Source: a virus
Direction: 5' to 3' (one strand)
DNA length: 20,641 nucleotides
Virus record (IMG/VR): IMGVR_UViG_3300037493_001629
Location: 1 to 20,641 of that record
Part shown: positions 7,147-14,820 of the stretch, in pieces
Position numbering within the stretch: position 1 is the first letter of the stretch
How the letters are laid out: every line of letters begins with the position of its first letter
Made by a program: the position numbers and the translations under genes
Notes under the pieces: generated by a model
Databases searched by the model: none
The model's input: only the letters and a program-made list of their open reading frames with translations
What the model was told of the DNA's origin: nothing

Positions 7147-7551
7147 ATGATTGATCTGAATAAGTACGCTGAATTTGTCGAGGCCATAACAAGCCCGGCA
7201 AGCAATGACCTTCCCTCTTTTATCAACTCCGTTCATCGGGTTGAGGTCAACTCTGATGTGAATGTGCCACTGCTGCTGACCGGTGCCATGGGCATGTGTG
7301 GTGAAGCAGGTGAGTTTTCGGAGATTATCAAGAAGGTTGTGTTTCATGGTAAGGAATTGACCCAAGAGGTTCACGATCACCTTGTCAAGGAACTGGGCGA
7401 TGTAATCTGGTATTGGACAAATACATGCCGGGCACTGGGCGTATCACAAGAGGAAGTGATTGTCCGGAACATGGAAAAGCTGATGCCGAGATATCCGGGC
7501 GGTGTCTTTTCAATTGATGCCAGCGAGAACCGCAAAGAAGGCGATATCTAA
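7147..7551 (+). CDS. mazG: MazG-like nucleotide pyrophosphohydrolase
   Basis: 134 residues. The MazG metal-binding signature is present: E53-x2-E56 in CGEAGEFSEI and E82-x2-D85 in KELGDVIWYW. MazG enzymes hydrolyse nucleoside triphosphates to monophosphate and pyrophosphate on a four-helix bundle; phage versions have been linked to dNTP pool adjustment and, earlier, to ppGpp control. The start is set at the ATG at 7147, six bases after AGGA; the longer open frame from 7051 would cross the promoter and the upstream hairpin. The TAA overlaps the next ATG (TAATG). It has an early-type promoter, consistent with nucleotide metabolism ahead of DNA synthesis. Confidence 0.85.
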   Translation: MIDLNKYAEFVEAITSPASNDLPSFINSVHRVEVNSDVNVPLLLTGAMGMCGEAGEFSEIIKKVVFHGKELTQEVHDHLVKELGDVIWYWTNTCRALGVSQEEVIVRNMEKLMPRYPGGVFSIDASENRKEGDI

Positions 7552-7739
7552 TGGGAACGGACACCACGGATAAACTAATGGGTGCAATAACTTTCAAGAT
7601 GGGCGACTCCGAAATGCTGCGGATTGAGAAAGATCGGTTTGTTGTCCGTGGTGTTTCTATCGGAAGCGAACAGGAAGCCGAAAAAGTATATGGCGCCTTC
7701 CGACAATGGCTCACCTGGGCCCTACTTCAACAACATTAG
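7551..7739 (+). CDS. Small conserved protein of unknown function
   Basis: 62 residues. The start shares a base with the mazG-like stop (TAATG), so the pair is probably cotranslated. The core MLRIEKDRFVVRGVSI with a following helix (QEAEKVYGAFRQWL) gives a two-strand plus helix pattern that I associate with short hypothetical proteins in T4-like phages. No catalytic or binding motif is visible. The partner may be MazG-like, given the coupling, but this is only a guess from position. Confidence 0.7.
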   Translation: MGTDTTDKLMGAITFKMGDSEMLRIEKDRFVVRGVSIGSEQEAEKVYGAFRQWLTWALLQQH

Positions 7740-7755
7740 CCATGGCTCCTTCTCT

Positions 7756-7763
7756 GATAAATA
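7756..7763 (+). promoter_or_regulatory. Late promoter for gp13, inside an inverted repeat
   Basis: GATAAATA, with a predicted start about 13 bases before the gp13 ATG and an AGGGAA ribosome-binding site in the leader. The motif lies within a perfect 7-bp inverted repeat, CTGATAA (7754-7760) and TTATCAG (7766-7772). Confidence 0.68.
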
Positions 7764-7781
7764 GATTATCAGGGAAACACT

Positions 7782-8546
7782 ATGGCCTCAGGACTTACAT
7801 TAGACGAACTAAAACAAGAGATGTTTTCCAACCTGGGCTACAGGTTGGGTTCAGGCATCGTTGACATTGAACTTGACCCTACACACTACGAAGCGGCATA
7901 TCAATATGCCATAAGAGTGTATAGGCAACGGGCTCAAAACTCCACAGAAGAAACTTACACCCTGTTCACCACAGAAAAAGATGTGGATACATACACCCTT
8001 CCGGAGCAGTTCATCAACATTCGATCATTGTTCAGACGCACCGTTGGGCTTGATACAGGACCGGCTTCTTCGTCATTTGATCCATTCAGTAGCGCCATAC
8101 TAAACACTTATCTGCTGAACTACAACGCCGCTGGTGGTCTGGCCACGTATGATTTCTATGCAGGATATGTTGAACTGGCAGCAAGAATGTTCGGTGGCTA
8201 TGTCATCTACACGTTCAATCCAGTTACTAAGGTGATGCGTATTGTGCGTGACCCTAAGGCAACTGGTGAGAAGATTCTCATCTGGGCCGACGTTCTGAAA
8301 CCAGAAGAAGTTCTGCTGAAAGACCACGGATCAGGTGTTTGGATCATGGATTGGACACTTGCCGAACTCAAGGTGATGATAGGTCAAGCCCGTGAAAAGT
8401 TCGCCATGATCGCAGGACCAGGTGGTGGTACTTCACTAAATGGCGCAGCAATGAAAGCCGAAGGCGAGAAGATGAAAACTGATCTGCTTGAAGACCTGAA
8501 ACGGTTCGTTGACTATTCACAGCCCCTTACCTGGGTCCAGGGCTGA
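7782..8546 (+). CDS. 13: Neck / head-completion protein (T4 gp13-like)
   Basis: 254 residues. The N-terminal pattern (LKQEMFSNLGYRLGSGIVDIELDPTHYEAAYQYAIRVY split by helix breaks) matches T4 gp13, where LRDYVLRALGAPLIAINVHD is followed by a helix with IDDALRFFQLY. A strand region follows with VDTYTLPEQFINIRSLFRR. The C-terminus has helix-rich MDWTLAELKVMIGQAREKF, a GGG turn and a last helix with MKTDLLEDLKRF, also as in gp13. With gp14 it forms the neck that closes the packaged head and receives the tail. T4 gp13 has 309 residues. The gene has a clean late promoter and is followed by a homing endonuclease. Unusually, gp14 and gp15 are on the other strand 3 kb away. Confidence 0.78.
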   Translation: MASGLTLDELKQEMFSNLGYRLGSGIVDIELDPTHYEAAYQYAIRVYRQRAQNSTEETYTLFTTEKDVDTYTLPEQFINIRSLFRRTVGLDTGPASSSFDPFSSAILNTYLLNYNAAGGLATYDFYAGYVELAARMFGGYVIYTFNPVTKVMRIVRDPKATGEKILIWADVLKPEEVLLKDHGSGVWIMDWTLAELKVMIGQAREKFAMIAGPGGGTSLNGAAMKAEGEKMKTDLLEDLKRFVDYSQPLTWVQG

Positions 8547-8570
8547 TTTACTTGGATTATCGGATGGCGG

Positions 8571-8578
8571 ACTAAATA
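8571..8578 (+). promoter_or_regulatory. Late-promoter-like ACTAAATA before the homing endonuclease
   Basis: ACTAAATA differs from GATAAATA at two positions. T4 spacing would put the transcript start on the ATG at 8584. No Shine-Dalgarno sequence is visible. This could be a weak late promoter or chance. Confidence 0.3.
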
Positions 8579-8583
8579 CAAGT

Positions 8584-9393
8584 ATGAAACAACTACTTGA
8601 AACCATACTATCAACCGATACCAGTTACAATAAATCAGCAACACGCTATCTTCCAAGAACACACCCTGACCTCTGGGCAAAAATAGTAGAGGCTACTGCA
8701 TTCCTACCAACTACATCTAAACCGAAACAACGGGCATGGCATATACTACATGAAATATACGAGATACCAAAATGCCCCGTTACTGGCGAGGAAGTAAAGT
8801 GGTATGAAAATCGGTATTTGAAAACGCTGAACTACACAGCGAAGGCAAAAATGCAGCACGCTAGAGGTGACTTCGTAAATGCGAATGCTCCTGAACACAG
8901 AGAAAGTCGGCGACAAGGAAATCTACTGGCGGTGAAAAATGGCCGCAAGTATCGCAACAAAGCAACCTATTCAGCGGCTGACCGCGAGAAAGCAAAGCAA
9001 ACATGTTTGGATAGATATGGCGTCGGAAACGGTAGTCAGTCTAAGTTTGCCCGAGACAAAATAAGTGACGCAAGAATAAGAAATGGGGCCACACCAAAAC
9101 ATCTAAGAGGGGCATATACCAAATACAATGAGGCTGTATTTACATATACAAGAGAAAGTTGGGTGGAGTTCCAGGATAAAATAAATCCCGACTGCTTACC
9201 TCGCGGAAGAACTTACACAGTCGATCATATCTACAGCATTTATCAAGGGTTTATGGAAAACATTCCGGCATACATCATCGGACATTGGACTAATCTACAG
9301 ATGTTGACCCTAAGTGAAAATTCCCACAAAAATGCCCGGTGTCATAAAACGCAGGACCAACTATTTGAGGACTTTTTCGAGGTAATCGGATAA
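8584..9393 (+). CDS. HNH-type homing endonuclease, free-standing
   Basis: 269 residues from the ATG at 8584; the ATG at 8509 lies inside gp13 and adds residues unlike a domain. The C-terminal block TYTVDHIYSIYQGF...HWTNLQML...SENSHKN (from about residue 210) fits an HNH nuclease, with D-H at about 214-215 as the metal/general-base pair and later N and K residues. The middle segment KAKQTCLDRYGVGNGSQS resembles a module found in several phage homing endonucleases, and an N-terminal CPVTGEEVKW hints at a partial zinc site. Such genes cut related genomes lacking them and spread to that site. It sits exactly between gp13 and the gp1 promoter and has a more A-rich, less phage-like codon pattern than its neighbours (judged by eye). 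The exact subfamily is unsure. Confidence 0.75.
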   Translation: MKQLLETILSTDTSYNKSATRYLPRTHPDLWAKIVEATAFLPTTSKPKQRAWHILHEIYEIPKCPVTGEEVKWYENRYLKTLNYTAKAKMQHARGDFVNANAPEHRESRRQGNLLAVKNGRKYRNKATYSAADREKAKQTCLDRYGVGNGSQSKFARDKISDARIRNGATPKHLRGAYTKYNEAVFTYTRESWVEFQDKINPDCLPRGRTYTVDHIYSIYQGFMENIPAYIIGHWTNLQMLTLSENSHKNARCHKTQDQLFEDFFEVIG

Positions 9394-9401
9394 AATAGTT
9401 C

Positions 9402-9430
9402 TTGCTTTTCTTCGGCAGATATCGTATAAT
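9402..9430 (+). promoter_or_regulatory. Sigma70 promoter for gp1 kinase
   Basis: TTGCTT at 9402-9407, a 17-base spacer, TATAAT at 9425-9430. It begins nine bases after the homing endonuclease stop. AGGAG is seen shortly before the ATG at 9450. Confidence 0.78.
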
Positions 9431-9449
9431 ATCTGTTCACAGGAGTATC

Positions 9450-10115
9450 ATGAACAAAATAATCTCAGTGTCGGGATTCATAGGATCCGGTAAGGATTCA
9501 GTCGCCGACTATCTCATATCAAAACACTATTTTAGAAAAATGAGTTTTGCGTCAACTCTCAAAGACGCAGTGGGCGCTGTCTTTAGTTGGGACCGAGAAA
9601 TGCTCGACGGCCTTACTCCGGAGAGCAGAGCATGGCGTGATCAGGTCGATACCTGGTGGGCAAAACGACTGAAGATCAAGCACCTGACACCGAGATGGGT
9701 TCTCCAACAATGGGGAACTGAGGTGTGTCGTATGCACTTTCATAACGATATATGGGTCGCCAGTGTAGAAAATCAACTACGATCAACGGCTGATGATATT
9801 GTCATCACAGATTCCAGATTCAAAAACGAATTGAAGTGTATCAAGCAAGTCGGTGGCACCACTATTAGAGTTCGCCGTGGCCCAGAACCCGAATGGTACA
9901 AAGCAGCATCAGATTATAATAAAGGTCCAGACGGAAACTGCGGATGGGCCATTGGTAAAGCAGTATTGGACAAGCACAAGGTTCATGCCAGTGAGTATTC
10001 ATCGGTCGGCCTGAAATATGACTACCATCTGACCAATGATGATACCCTGGAAACACTCTACTCAAGTGTAGACGCAATCCTCAATCAACTATCAAGTCGC
10101 CCCGCTTCCAAGTAA
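9450..10115 (+). CDS. 1: Deoxynucleoside monophosphate kinase (T4 gp1-like)
   Basis: 221 residues. The Walker A loop G9-F-I-G-S-G14-K15-D16 opens a P-loop kinase. The segment VLQQWGTEVCRMHFHNDIW corresponds to T4 gp1 MQALGTDL...W, and IVITDSRFKNELKCIKQVGG corresponds to IVPDTRQDHEMDAARAMGA, where Asp and Arg lie at the active site. In T4, gp1 phosphorylates dGMP, dTMP and 5-hydroxymethyl-dCMP; here the substrate range is unknown. The start at 9450 follows AGGAG; the open frame from 9402 would begin within the promoter. An early-type promoter suits a role in dNTP supply before replication. The last 35 bases overlap the end of the opposing gene at 10081. Confidence 0.85.
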   Translation: MNKIISVSGFIGSGKDSVADYLISKHYFRKMSFASTLKDAVGAVFSWDREMLDGLTPESRAWRDQVDTWWAKRLKIKHLTPRWVLQQWGTEVCRMHFHNDIWVASVENQLRSTADDIVITDSRFKNELKCIKQVGGTTIRVRRGPEPEWYKAASDYNKGPDGNCGWAIGKAVLDKHKVHASEYSSVGLKYDYHLTNDDTLETLYSSVDAILNQLSSRPASK

Positions 10116-10422
10116 CCTGCTTGCGTTTGACAACCTCAACGCAACATAGGCAGATCGTCCTCAGATTTGCCAGATCAATATTCTCCAACTTACCGTCGAT
10201 GTGAAAGACAGTAAGTTGGCTCGGATACACGGCATGAAAGCCGCATAGATCACACACCACCTTCTTCTTATACTTGCTCCGCGTCCACTGTGGCCTCCGT
10301 GGACCCAGCTTGGCATTCTTCCTGTTGCACTCATCGCACCTGCTTCGGTAGTGAATAACACCTGCTGCATGGTAGTTCACAGCACGAAAGTTTTTGTTAC
10401 ACTGCAGGCAGATAGGTCTCAT
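10081..10422 (-). CDS. Zinc-binding HNH-like protein, convergent with gp1
   Basis: 113 residues with cysteine pairs C5-x2-C8, C29-x2-C32, C57-x2-C60 and C91-x2-C94, which could form two zinc sites. Between the last two pairs lies H74-x-D76 followed by N86-L, a layout like an HNH nuclease core, but the second catalytic histidine after the last cysteine pair is not evident (CLCCVEV). I recall similar proteins in many T4-like cyanophages, annotated as hypothetical or HNH endonuclease. It may be a nuclease, an inactive relative or a zinc-ribbon regulator. It is the only minus-strand gene in this half of the window, sits alone and overlaps the 3' end of gp1 tail to tail. The strand and isolation would fit a mobile gene that became fixed. 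Confidence 0.75.
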   Translation of the reverse strand: MRPICLQCNKNFRAVNYHAAGVIHYRSRCDECNRKNAKLGPRRPQWTRSKYKKKVVCDLCGFHAVYPSQLTVFHIDGKLENIDLANLRTICLCCVEVVKRKQVTWKRGDLIVD

Positions 10423-10426
10423 TTTC

Positions 10427-10434
10427 TATTTAGT
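10427..10434 (-). promoter_or_regulatory. Late-promoter-like ACTAAATA before the zinc protein
   Basis: The minus strand reads ACTAAATA, then GAAA, then the ATG at 10422. This is the same motif and nearly the same spacing as before the homing endonuclease at 8584. It is too close for a normal leader, and the motif is not exact. Confidence 0.3.
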
Positions 10435-10492
10435 TCAAAAAACCTTCGGAAGGTGCCATTTCTGTTATTACAGACACTTTTTTCAACAAAAT

Positions 10493-10500
10493 GATAAATA
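10493..10500 (+). promoter_or_regulatory. Late promoter for tail sheath gp18
   Basis: GATAAATA, giving a predicted leader of about 48 bases with AAAGGA before the ATG at 10554. The rest of the 131-base gap holds a small inverted repeat (ACCTT/AAGGT at 10442-10454) that on the minus strand is followed by six T and might stop antisense transcription. Confidence 0.68.
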
Positions 10501-10553
10501 TCTATATGCATTTAGGGTGTAACCCTCATAATATTACTTAAAGGAAAAATAAA

Positions 10554-13500
10554 ATGGCATTAACATCACCAGGCGTAGAAGTCGTTATTAACGACCAAAG
10601 TCAATATCTTCCGGCAGCACAGGGTTCAGTACCGCTTGTGGTGTTGGCAACAGCACAAAACAAAGCTGATGCCTCAGGAGCGGCTGTTGCTGCTGCAACA
10701 ACCGCTGCTAATGCCGGCAAGTTGTATCAAGTTACAAGTCAGCGAGATTTGGTTAATCTTTACGGTTCACCTTTCTTCTACAACACCACTAACGGAACAC
10801 CTATTCAAGGATATGAACTCAATGAATACGGTTTGTTAGCGGCATACTCAGCATTAGGTATTACTAATCGTGTGTATGTGCTTCGTGCTGACATTGATCT
10901 ATCAAGTTTAGTTGGTAACACTGGACGACCAACTGGCGCGCCAGGTAACGGAACTGCATGGCTTGACACCTCCACAACAACATGGGGTATCTATGAGTTC
11001 AATGCCACTACTGGCACCTTTGCAAATCAGTTACCGATCGTCATCACTGACTCGGCTGATCTGACTGCTGGTGTACCAAACGCAAGTTTAGGTAATATCG
11101 GTGATTTTGCCGTGAATGCCATTCAACTTACTGGGACTCCAATGTCCAGCCCTGAATATTTCTACAAGAATATAAGTAACGCATGGGTTCAAGTTGGCTC
11201 TGCCGACTGGAAATTGTCTTTGCCTACTATACAGAGCACCAGCAGTCCAGTGTCAACATCAGGAACATTTACTATTTCTCTTGGTGCCTACAACGTTGTG
11301 CCTACAGTGCCGCAGGCACTTATCACTGCTGTGGCCACAGATAATTCGGGCATTGCCGGACTAATCAACGCCTTAGGTTGGGCTGACCTTACTGCTGCTG
11401 TTGTAGATAGCAAGTTATGCCTATACACCACAAGTAATTTCATTACGATTACTACAGGGTCGGGAACAGTTCTAGCAGACATTGGTGTCACTGTTGGTGT
11501 ACACTACAGACCATATATGTCGTATGGTACTTCGGCTCAAATGCCGCTATGGCAGACGGGGCAGACAACCCCGAGACCAACTGGCTCAGTCTGGATTAAG
11601 GTTGGCGCAGCTGGTATTGGATTGAATCCTGTAGTATCTGTTTATAATTCAACAGTTGCCGCATGGGTTAACAAAAATGTCTCTCTGGCAACGTCAGATT
11701 GGTTGGCGACTAATGCGCTTGATTCAACTGGCGGAAAAGCAATCCCAGCGGGAACAATATATGGTCAGTATGCATACACTGGGCAAACGGTTCGTTCTCC
11801 GGTTTATCTATGGGAAAGATTTGCCACTGGCCCTACAGTGATTACAGGAGACACAATTCCTGCTTTCGTAGCAGCTGGTTACATGAACGTGTACGTGTCA
11901 ACTCCTAGCGCAAACACTCTATCAGGCCCATTTCAAGTAAACGTCGGCATTACAGCCGCACCAACAGCGGCGACAGCCTTCGTCACTGCTTGGCAGAGCG
12001 CAAACATTCCGTATACTACTGCCAGTGTCACAACTGACGGTAAGTTACAGATAACTCATACTGCCGGCGGCATCATAGAAATGGATGATGCAGTAACTAG
12101 TGGGTTTGTGAATACAGGAACATCAAATGGTTTCATTGCTGCTGCTGGATTTGTAACAGGTACAACCTCAGGATGCAAGTATGGTCAAATGTCAACTGTG
12201 TCTGTCGTGGATGCCGCAACAACTGCGGTCACTGGCATCGGCACTGGTTTAACGGCAAGTGTGACTTATGATGCATCTGGGTTTACTACGTTCAGCATAG
12301 GTGGCACCGGTAGCCCGGCTGGCTATGTAGTTGGTGATAAGGTTAAGATTCTCGGAACTGCATTAGGCGCTGCAACTACAGCGAACGATCTAGTGCTTGT
12401 GGTGGCGGCTCTTAGCGGAGTTGGCGTCCCGTCAGTATTAACTTACTTTACTGGTGTTACTCCTGATATTTACATGACCCAGTTGTCAAACTGGAGAGAG
12501 TTCACATATACTGCAAATGAAGGACAACTCGTTGCTGCTCCTACAAACAACACAAACTGGTTCTATAGTGTCACTGATCAAGTTGACATCATGGTTCAAT
12601 CTGGTGGTGCTTGGGTAGGCTACGGAACAACGAACTTTAGTTCATCTGGTTTCCCTATGGCCGGCGCAAACACAACCGATCCTGCAGGTCCGATTATTGC
12701 TGCTTCTGCTCCAACACTGCAAAGTGATGGAACTGCGCTGGCATACGGTGATCTATGGATTGACACAAGTAATCTGGAAGTTTATCCGGTAATTTCTCGT
12801 TGGGAATTGGTTGATGCTGTTGCACAATGGGTTCTGTTGGATAACACAGACCAAGTTGGTTCAACTGGTGTTCTATTTGCGGATGCTCGTTGGGCAACAT
12901 CGGGTTCAATTAGCCCGACTGATGATCCAATTGTATCCATTGCAACCCTTTTAGATAGCAGTTATACTGACCTTGATGCACCGGAACCAACTATATACCC
13001 AACAGGTATGTTACTATGGAACACTCGTCGCTCAGGTTACAATGTGAAACAGTTCAGAACGAACTACTTCAGTAATGCTAACTTCCCCGGTGATTCGTTA
13101 CCAACGCAAAAAGATGCATGGGTAACGGTCAGTGGTAATCAATCCAATGGCTCTCCATACATGGGTCGTAAGGCTCAACGTGCTATGGTAGTTCAGGCAC
13201 TTAATGCAGTCGTGGCAACTAACACTGATATCCGTGATGAGGACAATGCGTTCAATCTGATCGCTGCTCCAAATTACCCAGAGTTACAGCCAACTATGGT
13301 TGCGTTAAATGCTGATCGCGGAGAAACAGCGTTCATCGTCGGTGACACTCCGATGCGTCTGGCAGATGATGCAACTGCGATTCAAGCATGGGCAACCAAT
13401 GCAGCAGGCGCAACTTCAACAGGTGAAGATGGATGTGTTACTCGTAACACATATCTAGGACTGTTCTATCCGAGTGGTATGACAACTGACCTGTCCGGTA

Positions 13501-14102
13501 ATCTGGTTGCTGTGCCATCGTCACACATGATGCTAAGAACATTACTGCGTAACGATAACATTGCTTATCCGTGGTTGGCGCCAGCTGGCACTCGTCGTGG
13601 TAACATTGAAAATGCCACAAATATCGGCTATCTGAATGGTCAAACTGGTGAATTCCAGACTATTAAGACTCGCGTTGGTATTCGTGATGTGTTATATACG
13701 AACTTCATCAACCCAATGGTGTTCTTCACCGGTGTTGGTTTGTTGAACTACGGTAACAAGTCCAGTTTCAATTCATCAAGTGCGCTTGACAGAGTTAACG
13801 TGGCTCGTTTAGTTGCATACATTCGTCGTCAATTGACATTAGCGGCTCGTCCGTTTGTGTTTGAACCGAATGATGCACTGACTCGCGCACAGATCGCCGG
13901 TGTTGTTCAAACACTCATGGTTGATCTAGTGGCTAAGCGTGGTCTGTATGACTATCTTGTGGTGTGTGATGATTCAAATAACACCCCTGCAAGAATAGAT
14001 CGTAATGAGTTGTGGATTGATGTTGCAGTGGAGCCTGTGAAGGCTGCTGAATTCATCTATATCCCAGTTCGTATTATGAACACAGGTGAATTAAAAGCGT
14101 AA
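10554..14102 (+). CDS. 18: Tail sheath protein (T4 gp18-like), greatly enlarged
   Basis: 1182 residues; T4 gp18 has 659. The N-terminus (MALTSPGVEVVINDQSQY, then VPLVVLATAQNKADASG) and the C-terminal domain (FINPMVFFTGVGLLNYG, DRVNVARLVAYIRRQL, PFVFEPNDALTRAQI, ending PVKAAEFIYIPVRI) are characteristic of contractile sheaths. The sheath polymerises around the tube and contracts on infection; the termini interlock neighbouring subunits. Residues about 121-870 appear to be inserted surface domains. They hold two similar modules (about 235-315 and 440-530) and repeated W-containing strands such as TAWLDTS, SVWIKV and DLWIDTS. A late promoter and AAAGGA precede the start. A C(TTCG)G hairpin follows the stop. 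Confidence 0.95.
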   Translation: MALTSPGVEVVINDQSQYLPAAQGSVPLVVLATAQNKADASGAAVAAATTAANAGKLYQVTSQRDLVNLYGSPFFYNTTNGTPIQGYELNEYGLLAAYSALGITNRVYVLRADIDLSSLVGNTGRPTGAPGNGTAWLDTSTTTWGIYEFNATTGTFANQLPIVITDSADLTAGVPNASLGNIGDFAVNAIQLTGTPMSSPEYFYKNISNAWVQVGSADWKLSLPTIQSTSSPVSTSGTFTISLGAYNVVPTVPQALITAVATDNSGIAGLINALGWADLTAAVVDSKLCLYTTSNFITITTGSGTVLADIGVTVGVHYRPYMSYGTSAQMPLWQTGQTTPRPTGSVWIKVGAAGIGLNPVVSVYNSTVAAWVNKNVSLATSDWLATNALDSTGGKAIPAGTIYGQYAYTGQTVRSPVYLWERFATGPTVITGDTIPAFVAAGYMNVYVSTPSANTLSGPFQVNVGITAAPTAATAFVTAWQSANIPYTTASVTTDGKLQITHTAGGIIEMDDAVTSGFVNTGTSNGFIAAAGFVTGTTSGCKYGQMSTVSVVDAATTAVTGIGTGLTASVTYDASGFTTFSIGGTGSPAGYVVGDKVKILGTALGAATTANDLVLVVAALSGVGVPSVLTYFTGVTPDIYMTQLSNWREFTYTANEGQLVAAPTNNTNWFYSVTDQVDIMVQSGGAWVGYGTTNFSSSGFPMAGANTTDPAGPIIAASAPTLQSDGTALAYGDLWIDTSNLEVYPVISRWELVDAVAQWVLLDNTDQVGSTGVLFADARWATSGSISPTDDPIVSIATLLDSSYTDLDAPEPTIYPTGMLLWNTRRSGYNVKQFRTNYFSNANFPGDSLPTQKDAWVTVSGNQSNGSPYMGRKAQRAMVVQALNAVVATNTDIRDEDNAFNLIAAPNYPELQPTMVALNADRGETAFIVGDTPMRLADDATAIQAWATNAAGATSTGEDGCVTRNTYLGLFYPSGMTTDLSGNLVAVPSSHMMLRTLLRNDNIAYPWLAPAGTRRGNIENATNIGYLNGQTGEFQTIKTRVGIRDVLYTNFINPMVFFTGVGLLNYGNKSSFNSSSALDRVNVARLVAYIRRQLTLAARPFVFEPNDALTRAQIAGVVQTLMVDLVAKRGLYDYLVVCDDSNNTPARIDRNELWIDVAVEPVKAAEFIYIPVRIMNTGELKA

Positions 14103-14107
14103 GGAAA

Positions 14108-14131
14108 ATGGAGACTCTTCGGAGTCTCCAT
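14108..14131 (+). terminator. Perfect 10-bp hairpin with C(TTCG)G loop between gp18 and gp19
   Basis: ATGGAGACTC (14108-14117), TTCG, GAGTCTCCAT (14122-14131). It closely resembles the C(UUCG)G intercistronic hairpins of T4. There is no T-run downstream, so partial termination or mRNA protection is more likely than complete termination. Confidence 0.68.
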
Positions 14132-14135
14132 AAAA

Positions 14136-14143
14136 GATAAATA
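14136..14143 (+). promoter_or_regulatory. Late promoter for tail tube gp19
   Basis: GATAAATA, five bases after the hairpin. The predicted leader is about 14 bases and contains AGGAG before the ATG at 14163. The combination lets the tube gene be expressed independently of the sheath gene. Confidence 0.7.
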
Positions 14144-14162
14144 ATATTAATAGGAGAATTAC

Positions 14163-14798
14163 ATGGCAACAGCCTCACAATCATTGTTTAACATGACCGT
14201 AGCATCTGACAATGCAGGCGGAAATCAGGGCCTATTGATGCCCAAACTTCAATTCAGGTTCAGAGTTAACTTTTTAAACTTTGGAGTAGGTTCTGCTCTG
14301 GAACTTACGAAACAGGTTATTGACTGCAACAGACCTAATCTGACCTTCGATGAAATCAAAGTACCTGTATATAACTCAACGTTGTATCTTGCAGGAAAAC
14401 ACACCTGGGCTGATCTAACCGTGAACATCAGAGATGATGCTCAAGGTGGTGTGTCAAAATCAATTGGTCAGCAACTCCAGAAACAAATGGACTTTGTTGA
14501 ACAAGCAAGCGCAGCAACTGGTCAGGATTACAAGTTCCAAACTAACATTGAAATTCTGGACGGTGGTAACGGCGGTAATGCTCCATCTGTGTTAGAAACA
14601 TGGGAATTGTATGGTTGCTGGATTAAAACAGCAAACTATGATCAACTTGCGTATGCCACAAGTGAAGCAGTTAAGATTGCTCTGACACTCAAGTTTGACA
14701 ATGCAGTTCAGTCTCCATTATCAGGCGGAGTTGGCGCAGTAGTTGGTCGAGCATTTGGTGGAACATCTTCTACTGGTATCGGGTCTAACGCAGGTTAA
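14163..14798 (+). CDS. 19: Tail tube protein (T4 gp19-like)
   Basis: 211 residues, compared with 163 for T4 gp19. The pattern of strands FRFRVNFLNFG, DCNRPNLTFDEIKVPVYNST, LAGKHTWADLTVNIRDD, a connecting helix (IGQQLQKQMDFVEQ), then TWELYGCWIKTANYDQLAY and KIALTLKFDNAVQ is the standard gp19 beta-barrel order. Hexamers of this protein stack to form the inner tube through which DNA passes. It follows the sheath gene as in T4. The C-terminal 25 residues are Gly/Ser-rich and look disordered. It has a strong ribosome-binding site and its own late promoter, as expected for an abundant protein. The next gene's ribosome-binding site is folded into a hairpin starting three bases after this stop. Confidence 0.93.
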   Translation: MATASQSLFNMTVASDNAGGNQGLLMPKLQFRFRVNFLNFGVGSALELTKQVIDCNRPNLTFDEIKVPVYNSTLYLAGKHTWADLTVNIRDDAQGGVSKSIGQQLQKQMDFVEQASAATGQDYKFQTNIEILDGGNGGNAPSVLETWELYGCWIKTANYDQLAYATSEAVKIALTLKFDNAVQSPLSGGVGAVVGRAFGGTSSTGIGSNAG

Positions 14799-14801
14799 AC
14801 T

Positions 14802-14820
14802 CATACACTAGGAGTGTATG
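14802..14820 (+). promoter_or_regulatory. Hairpin that hides the start codon and ribosome-binding site of the next gene
   Basis: CATACACT (14802-14809) pairs perfectly with AGTGTATG (14813-14820) around the loop AGG. The ATG of the gene at 14818 lies in the stem, and AGGAG lies in the loop and stem. A ribosome finishing gp19 at 14798 would come close enough to melt it, so the next gene is probably translated mainly by coupling to gp19. Confidence 0.6.

Noticed and set aside
8509-8583. Start of the HNH gene at 8509 inside gp13
   Set aside because: The added residues overlap gp13 and have no domain character; the ATG at 8584 begins the coherent protein.
9402-9449. Start of the kinase at 9402
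   Set aside because: It lies on the promoter; the ATG at 9450 has AGGAG and the P-loop begins a few residues later.
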